This document shows positions 59,220-64,000 of a stretch of 64,000 nucleotides of DNA, one piece after another. This stretch comes from Monodelphis domestica (lineage: Eukaryota > Chordata > Mammalia > Didelphimorphia > Didelphidae): the NCBI RefSeq assembly GCF_027887165.1, contig NC_077227.1:355064850-355128849 (forward strand), in the 5' to 3' direction. Both the position numbers and the translations under genes were made by a program. Position 1 is the first letter of the stretch. Each line of letters opens with the position of its first letter. The notes under the pieces are model-generated. The model saw nothing but the letters and a program-made list of their open reading frames with translations. It was not told where the DNA came from and ran no database searches.

Positions 59220-59850
59220 CTATTTCTTTTGATAATATCACCATTCTAAGAGCCCCCCAAGTTCAAAAACTTTGAGTCATTATTGACTCTCTGTATTCCA
59301 GATCTAGTCAGTTCTCAGTTCTTGCTACTTCCACAAAAACACATCCACTGTCCTCTCCACTCATATAGCCATTCAGCTCCCCTACATCTTTCATCTGGTA
59401 TTTTGCAGTATCCTGCTAAGTAAATTCTTGGCTGCCAACATCTCTCTACTCTACATTCCATATGGTTTCCAAATTAGTATTCCTAAAACATAAAAACTTT
59501 AAGTAGCTCCCTAGTATAAAATACAAACTCCTTATTCTGACATTTTAAAAACCTTCTAAAATCTAATTCCTGTTTTCCTGTTCAAATTTATTTCATATTA
59601 CTCTCCTTCACATAATTTTATATACTAGTCACACTAGCCTATTAGCTAGTTCCTAAACTACATTCTCCTCCATTTGTACATGTTGCCTTTTAATTTTTTA
59701 TTTACTAATCTTTATGCTTCTTGTGTCCTCCCAGTAGAATGTAAGCTCTTCAAAGGCAAGGACTGTTTGTTCTTTTCTTTTTATCCCAGCTCACCTGACT
59801 GGATACCTGACACAATATAAATTCAACTTATGTTGAATTAATGCTTCAGT
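59220..59850 (+). mobile_element. L2 LINE 3' part
   Basis: TTTGAGTCATTATTGACTC (the LGVI-D homologue), GTAGCTCCCTAGTATAAAATAC, GAATGTAAGCTCTTCAAAGG and TATCCCAGCTCACCTGAC give a continuous plus-strand L2 3' end. Confidence 0.78.
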
Positions 59851-59859
59851 CATTTATAT

Positions 59860-60420
59860 ATGTATGTGAAAATTGAAGGAATGGAGGAAGATGAGGTTTT
59901 TCAAGGCAGAGAGGAGATAGAATACTGAGAGCTAAGGACCTACCCTTGGGAATACCCAGGTTGAGGAGGAGGATTAACCAGCAGAAGATATTGGAAATAA
60001 ATAGGCAGTAACAAGAAATCTGGATAGGAACAGTGTCATGAAGAGCAAAAGAAAGAAAATAGTCATCTAGTGGAGGTGTTTTTTGTTGTCAGCAGCTACA
60101 TACATTTCATGAAGGTTCAGGGAAAAGGCCAGTGGACTTTGTAATAAAGTTGTTATTGGCAGTCTTTAATAGTTTCAGTCAAGTGGGAGGGAGGGGGTGG
60201 AAGCCAGATTGCAAGTGGTTGATGAGTGAATGAGCAATAAGGAAGTGAAGCCAAGGAAAGGCTACTCTTTTTATGGGTTTAGTGATTAAAGGGAAAAAAT
60301 GGAATAGGATTGAGGAAACAATGGGTCATGGTAATTACTTAGAATGAGAGAAATCTGAGAATCTCATCAGCAGAGAGGAATGACTAGTAGGTAAGGAGAG
60401 AAGAAAAAACATAAAGAATT
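59860..60420 (-). mobile_element. L2 LINE RT-region fragment
   Basis: ACCTACCCTTGGGAATACCC, GAACAGTGTCATGAAGAGC, GGAAGCCAGATTGCAAGTGG: upstream RT part of minus-strand L2, adjoining tail to tail with the plus-strand copy ending at 59850. 60430-60640 is unassigned. Confidence 0.65.
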
Positions 60421-60644
60421 CTTGAAGCGTATACATTATCAGAATAGGAAATGGGCCAATCAAGTACTTGATAAGAATGAGGAATATCACATACTTCCTA
60501 CCTACCAAGGCAGCACTCAGAGATCAAAGGTGAGAGTCAGTGACCACTGCTTGAAGAGACAGGTAGAAAATGAGATCAAGGATAAAAGGGGAGAGGTCCT
60601 TCATCCTCTGAGACTGGAACAAAGGATGAGAACAGTCCTGCAGT

Positions 60645-62345
60645 AAGCATTTATTAAGCACTGGGTATGTTCCATTCATGGTGCTAAACTCTGGGGATAT
60701 AAAGAAAGGCAAAAGACAGTCCCTCTCCTCAAGAAGTTTACAATCCAAAGAGTAGGTGAGACAATATACAAACAGCCACATACAAACCATGAGGAATGGA
60801 AACACTCAAATTAAGAAAAGCTTCTGGTAGAAAGTAGGATTTTAACTGGGACTTTAAAGAAACCAGGAAGAAGAGATATGGGAGAGCATTTCAGGCTTAG
60901 AGGGACAGCAGTGAAAATTCACAGTAAAAATATAAGGTATCTTGTGTGTGGAACAGCAAGGAGGTCAGTGCCACTGAATTGAAGAGTGTGTAGGATCTGG
61001 GGGAGACGAGGGAGTAACGTGTAAGAAGACAATGTGTGTGAGTGGGCTGGGTGGGGGGAGAAATCCAGATTATAAATATCTCTGAATATCAAGCAGGATT
61101 TTATATTTAAACCTGGAGATAATAGGGAGCCAGTGGAGTTTCTTGAGTGTTGAGGGGTGGGGGAGGAGGGGGGCTGGCATGGAAGAAAATGGTCATACCT
61201 TTGATTTAGGAAAATTACTTTGTCAGTTGAGTGGAGGCTAGATTAGAGTAGGGAGAAATTTGTGGCAATTAGTCAGCTATTATAGTAGTCCAGGATGAGA
61301 AGATAAATGCCTACACCAGAGTAGTGGCTATATCACTGGAAAGAAGGAGGTTTGGGGAAGAGATATTGTAAAGATAAAATCCACAGGCCTTGAGGAGATT
61401 GAATGAGGTGGGAGAGAGTGAGAAGTGTTGAGAATGACACTTAGGTTGCAAGCCTAGGTGACAAAGAGGTTATTACAGTTTTAGACAGTTTGGAAAGGGG
61501 GAGGTTTGAGAGGGAAGATAATTAATTCCATTTGGGACTTGATGAGTTTAAGATAATAGGACATCTAGTTTGAGGTATCTAATAGCCAGTTAAGAATAAG
61601 AAATTAGATGTCAGCCTAGAGCAGTGATGGCAAACCTATGGCCTGGATGCCAATGATGGCATGCAGAGTGCTCTCTATGGGCATTCAACTACCCTCCCTC
61701 CCTAACCCCACCCCATCCCAGTTCATTACTAGAAAGGAAGAGGAACTCTGGCAGAGATGCTCCCCTCTCCCTCTCCACTGCACCTAATTACATTTTTTCA
61801 CATCCCCTTCCTGACCTTCTGCCCAGTAGCTCAATGGGAGTACATGGGGGTAATGTGGATGGCTCATAGAGAGCAGAGCTGGAAGAGAGCAGAGTTCTGG
61901 AGCCACTCTGCTCCCCCTCTCTATGCTTGCTGATGACACCTCTCACTTCACCCACCCCTCCATTCAACAGCCCAATGGGAATACTCCCTTTGTGGGGTAA
62001 GGGGGGTGGGGCATACCCAGCATGGTGTGGGGGGAGGGGCAAAGCACTTGGTCTGGGGGTGGAGTGGAGGGAGGAGCTTGGCACTCCATCCCCAAAAGGT
62101 TCTCCATCACTGGCTTGGAGGTTAGGGCTGAATAAATGTATTTGAGAATAATCAACATGGAGATCACTGAATTCATGGGAACTGATGAGATCACCAAGTG
62201 AAATACTTAAAAATGGAAAAGAAGAGGGCCAAAAAACCTAGTTAAAAGAGAATCTCAAGGAAAAGAAGGTGATCAGTAGTGTCAAGAGCCATAGATAAGG
62301 ATTCAGAAAGAGATCATTAGTAATTTTGGAGAGAGCAATTTCAGT
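60645..62345 (-). mobile_element. Long L2 LINE copy, interrupted by a hAT MITE
   Basis: Starts at the 3' terminus (AAGCATTTATTAAGCACTGGG) and continues through GGAGCCAGTGGAGTTTCTTG, GAGAATGACACTTAGGTTGC and ATAGGACATCTAGTTTGAG to 61621; it resumes at 62113 (GAACTGATGAGATCACCAAG … GTGATCAGTAGTGTCAAGAGCC). Leaving out the MITE it is about 1.2 kb, the longest L2 here. It ends near 62345 in a CAGTTTCAG-like tract. Confidence 0.8.
61622..62112. mobile_element. hAT-type non-autonomous DNA transposon (MITE)
   Basis: 491 bp with terminal inverted repeats CAGTGATGGCAAACCT / AGGTTCTCCATCACTG (14 of 16 pair) and an 8-bp target duplication GCCTAGAG (61614-61621) / GCTTGGAG (62113-62120), 6 of 8 equal. 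The CAGTG termini and 8-bp target size are features of hAT elements. It is GC-richer than the surrounding L2 and contains no transposase; ORFs inside are fortuitous. Confidence 0.88.
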
Positions 62346-62354
62346 TCAGTGATG

Positions 62355-62479
62355 AAATTAAAAACATGGACAAAGACACAGGCAGGCTTCTCCCCACTCT
62401 CTTCCATCCTCCACTCAGTTGTCAAACTGATGTTTAGAACAAATCTGACTATGACTTTGTCTCTCTTGTCTCTCTTTCA

Positions 62480-62554
<75 letters not shown>

Positions 62555-62800
62555 CTCCTTATCATGTCCAGGATCAAATGTTTGGTGTTAAAGTTCTTCA
62601 TACCTTGTCTCTCTCCTACCTTACATTTTTTTTTCACCAAAATTTATTTTGGATTCAGTGACACTAGCTTCCTTGTGGTTTCTTAAACAAAACATTCCAT
62701 CTCCTGACTCTGGGTATTTTTCCTGACTGTCTTCCATGTTTGGAGTTTTTTACCGCCTTGCTTCTAACTTCTGGTTTCCTTCAAGTCTCAAATAAAGAAG
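62355..62800 (+). mobile_element. L2 LINE 3' fragment containing a microsatellite
   Basis: CTCTCTTCCATCCTCCACTC, ATTCAGTGACACTAGCTTCC, CATTCCATCTCCTGACTC and TTCCTTCAAGTCTCAAATAAAG are plus-strand L2. It is interrupted by (CA)n at 62480-62551. Confidence 0.6.
62480..62551. repeat. (CA)n microsatellite
   Basis: CA dinucleotide run of about 72 bp with a single CT interruption near 62515. Confidence 0.97.
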
Positions 62801-62814
62801 AGGAGATAGGAAGA

Positions 62815-63015
62815 AGGTCATTTTTACAGGAGTAGTTGAGATAATGAGTTTTGTTTTAGACATGTTGAGTTTGAAATGGCAATGGAATATGCACTTCAAA
62901 ATATCTAATGTGTAATCCTCTAGAGAACAATTAGGACTGATTAGATAGATACAGATATATTTACATAGATATTATTAAACCCATAGGAGCTGATGAAGTC
63001 TTTAAGAGAGAATGT
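62815..63015 (-). mobile_element. L2 LINE RT-region fragment
   Basis: GAGTTTTGTTTTAGACATGTTG, and CCCATAGGAGCTGATGAAGTC, match the minus-strand L2 RT region. 63015-63185 is unassigned. Confidence 0.6.
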
Positions 63016-63185
63016 GTAACAAGTATTTGATTTCTTCTCATTGACAACAGGTACTTCCTCTACCAGTGAAGATCATAACATTTGTGCTTCCTTAGACAAG
63101 ACTGTTATTGTCCAAATCCTATAGTTTGGTGGGTGTGATGTGGTACTTCAAAGTTTTAAAAATTCACATTGAAAAAATTTTGTAA

Positions 63186-64000
63186 GGGGCAGAGTCAAGA
63201 TGATGGATTAGTAGCAGCAAAAGCCAAAACCACTCTGACTATTCTTCCATATCAATCTTTAAAAAGTGCTTCAAAAAGACAGGAATCCAAACACAACAGC
63301 AAGTCATGGGTCTCTCTAGCTGAACACAACTTGAAAGGTAGGCAGAGAAAGTCAATTTCTGTGGGGTAAGAGGGAACTGGAAGCAAAACTACACACAGAG
63401 GAGTGTTGGCCAACCACTTCCCCACCCCCTGCATCCTACTGCTGTAGGCTCTGCAGTAGGATGTAGGCTAACTTCAGGATCCCAGGAATAGGGCTACACC
63501 AGCAAAAGTGCACCTCAGACCACACCCCTTGAAGTCCCAGGCCCTGGCATCAGCCATCAGCTGTTTGATTTTCATGGGATAAGGGGAAACCAGAAGCAAA
63601 ACTTCCCACAGAGGAGTACTAATTGACAAACCCCCACCCCCCACCTACCAGTCTAGGTTCTGTGATAGGGCATAGGCTAACTTTAGAATCCTAGGTCAGG
63701 GACTGTACTAACTAAAAAGCACCTTAGATCCACCTGGTGAAGTCCCAGGACCTGATGAGGATCAAAAGTCCATCTACGAGGCAATCTCAAGCCTCAGAAG
63801 CTGGCTGCATTGAAGACTTAGCCTCAGGGCACATTAGGTACCCTGCCTAATCTTGTAAACCATCAGAGAATAGGAAATTGGCAAGTAGCTTACATAATTC
63901 CAAAAAAAAACAAAATGCTGAGGAAATGAGTAAACAACAGAAAAAGCATATAATGCTTTCAAACTTCTATGGGGGAAAAGGGCAAAGAGCAGAACCAACA
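63186..64000 (+). mobile_element. 5' region of an L1-type LINE with repeated leader monomers
   Basis: Starts GGGGCAGAGTCAAGATGATGG, the form of marsupial L1/HAL1 5' ends, and runs off the window edge. Within it 63361-63573 and 63574-63783 are two diverged copies of a ~213-bp unit (shared AGAAGCAAAAC, CACAGAGGAGT, TAGGCTAACTT, TGAAGTCCCAGG). The later part (AATGCTGAGGAAATGAGTAAAC) leads towards ORF1. ORF1 itself is not reached. Confidence 0.75.

Larger units (their letters stand above)
41377..64000 (+). other. GALNT10: GALNT10 intron 1 (partial)
   Basis: From the donor at 41377 to the window end no frame resembles the next GALNT10 exon (start of the catalytic region) and no matching acceptor could be recognised, so all of this is intron 1. 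A very long first intron is known for this gene in other mammals. The listed transposons are therefore transcribed in the pre-mRNA. 41480-42310 shows only a short GATA run at 41661-41678 and no repeat landmarks. Confidence 0.85.

Noticed and set aside
62349..62640. His-Thr and Val-Cys repeat proteins
   Set aside because: Translations of the CA microsatellite.

Overview
The window reads as nuclear DNA of a marsupial, probably of an Australian lineage. The evidence is the repeat content: tRNA-derived SINEs of the marsupial type that end in a GGTAAGGGTTT-like tail, MAR1/MIR-like SINEs, marsupial L1 and half-L1 (HAL1-like) LINEs, and very many L2 and CR1/L3 remnants. There are no bacterial-type operons, CRISPR arrays, phage modules or other prokaryotic systems. 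Almost all short open frames are chance ORFs or pieces of transposons.

One host gene is recognisable: the first coding exon of GALNT10 (+ strand, 41215-41376). It encodes the cytoplasmic tail, the signal-anchor helix and the start of the stem of a Golgi polypeptide N-acetylgalactosaminyltransferase. It sits at the 3' side of a CpG island (about 40250-41480) that holds GC boxes, an ETS/GABP-type site and a strong CTCF-type motif. Everything from 41377 to the end is GALNT10 intron 1; no further exon is visible.

Layout. 1-6360: minus-strand endogenous-retrovirus DNA, two elements with different primer-binding sites, one carrying a broken gag start, a young SINE and a long CT microsatellite. 6735-10706: a HAL1-like LINE with a nested 666-bp insertion. 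10.7-40.2 kb: intergenic DNA upstream of GALNT10, filled with SINEs, solo LTRs, L2, CR1/L3, three L1 3' fragments on the plus strand with target-site duplications (13994, 25612, 31929), two minus-strand L1 3' ends (18785, 36890) and an unusual non-LTR reverse-transcriptase fragment at 35.8-36.4 kb. 40.2-41.5 kb: the GALNT10 promoter/CpG island and exon 1. 41.5-64 kb: intron 1, with a 1.57-kb L1, a solo LTR, many L2 copies, a hAT-type MITE with terminal inverted repeats and an 8-bp target duplication, and at the far end the 5' part of an L1 whose leader has two diverged ~213-bp monomers.

Repeat family names and element edges come from reading alone and are approximate unless a target-site duplication fixes them. 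The functional content is one promoter plus one exon; the rest is a layered record of transposon insertions, several of which can be ordered in time by nesting. I found no convincing undescribed biological system; the observations below are the ones worth checking.
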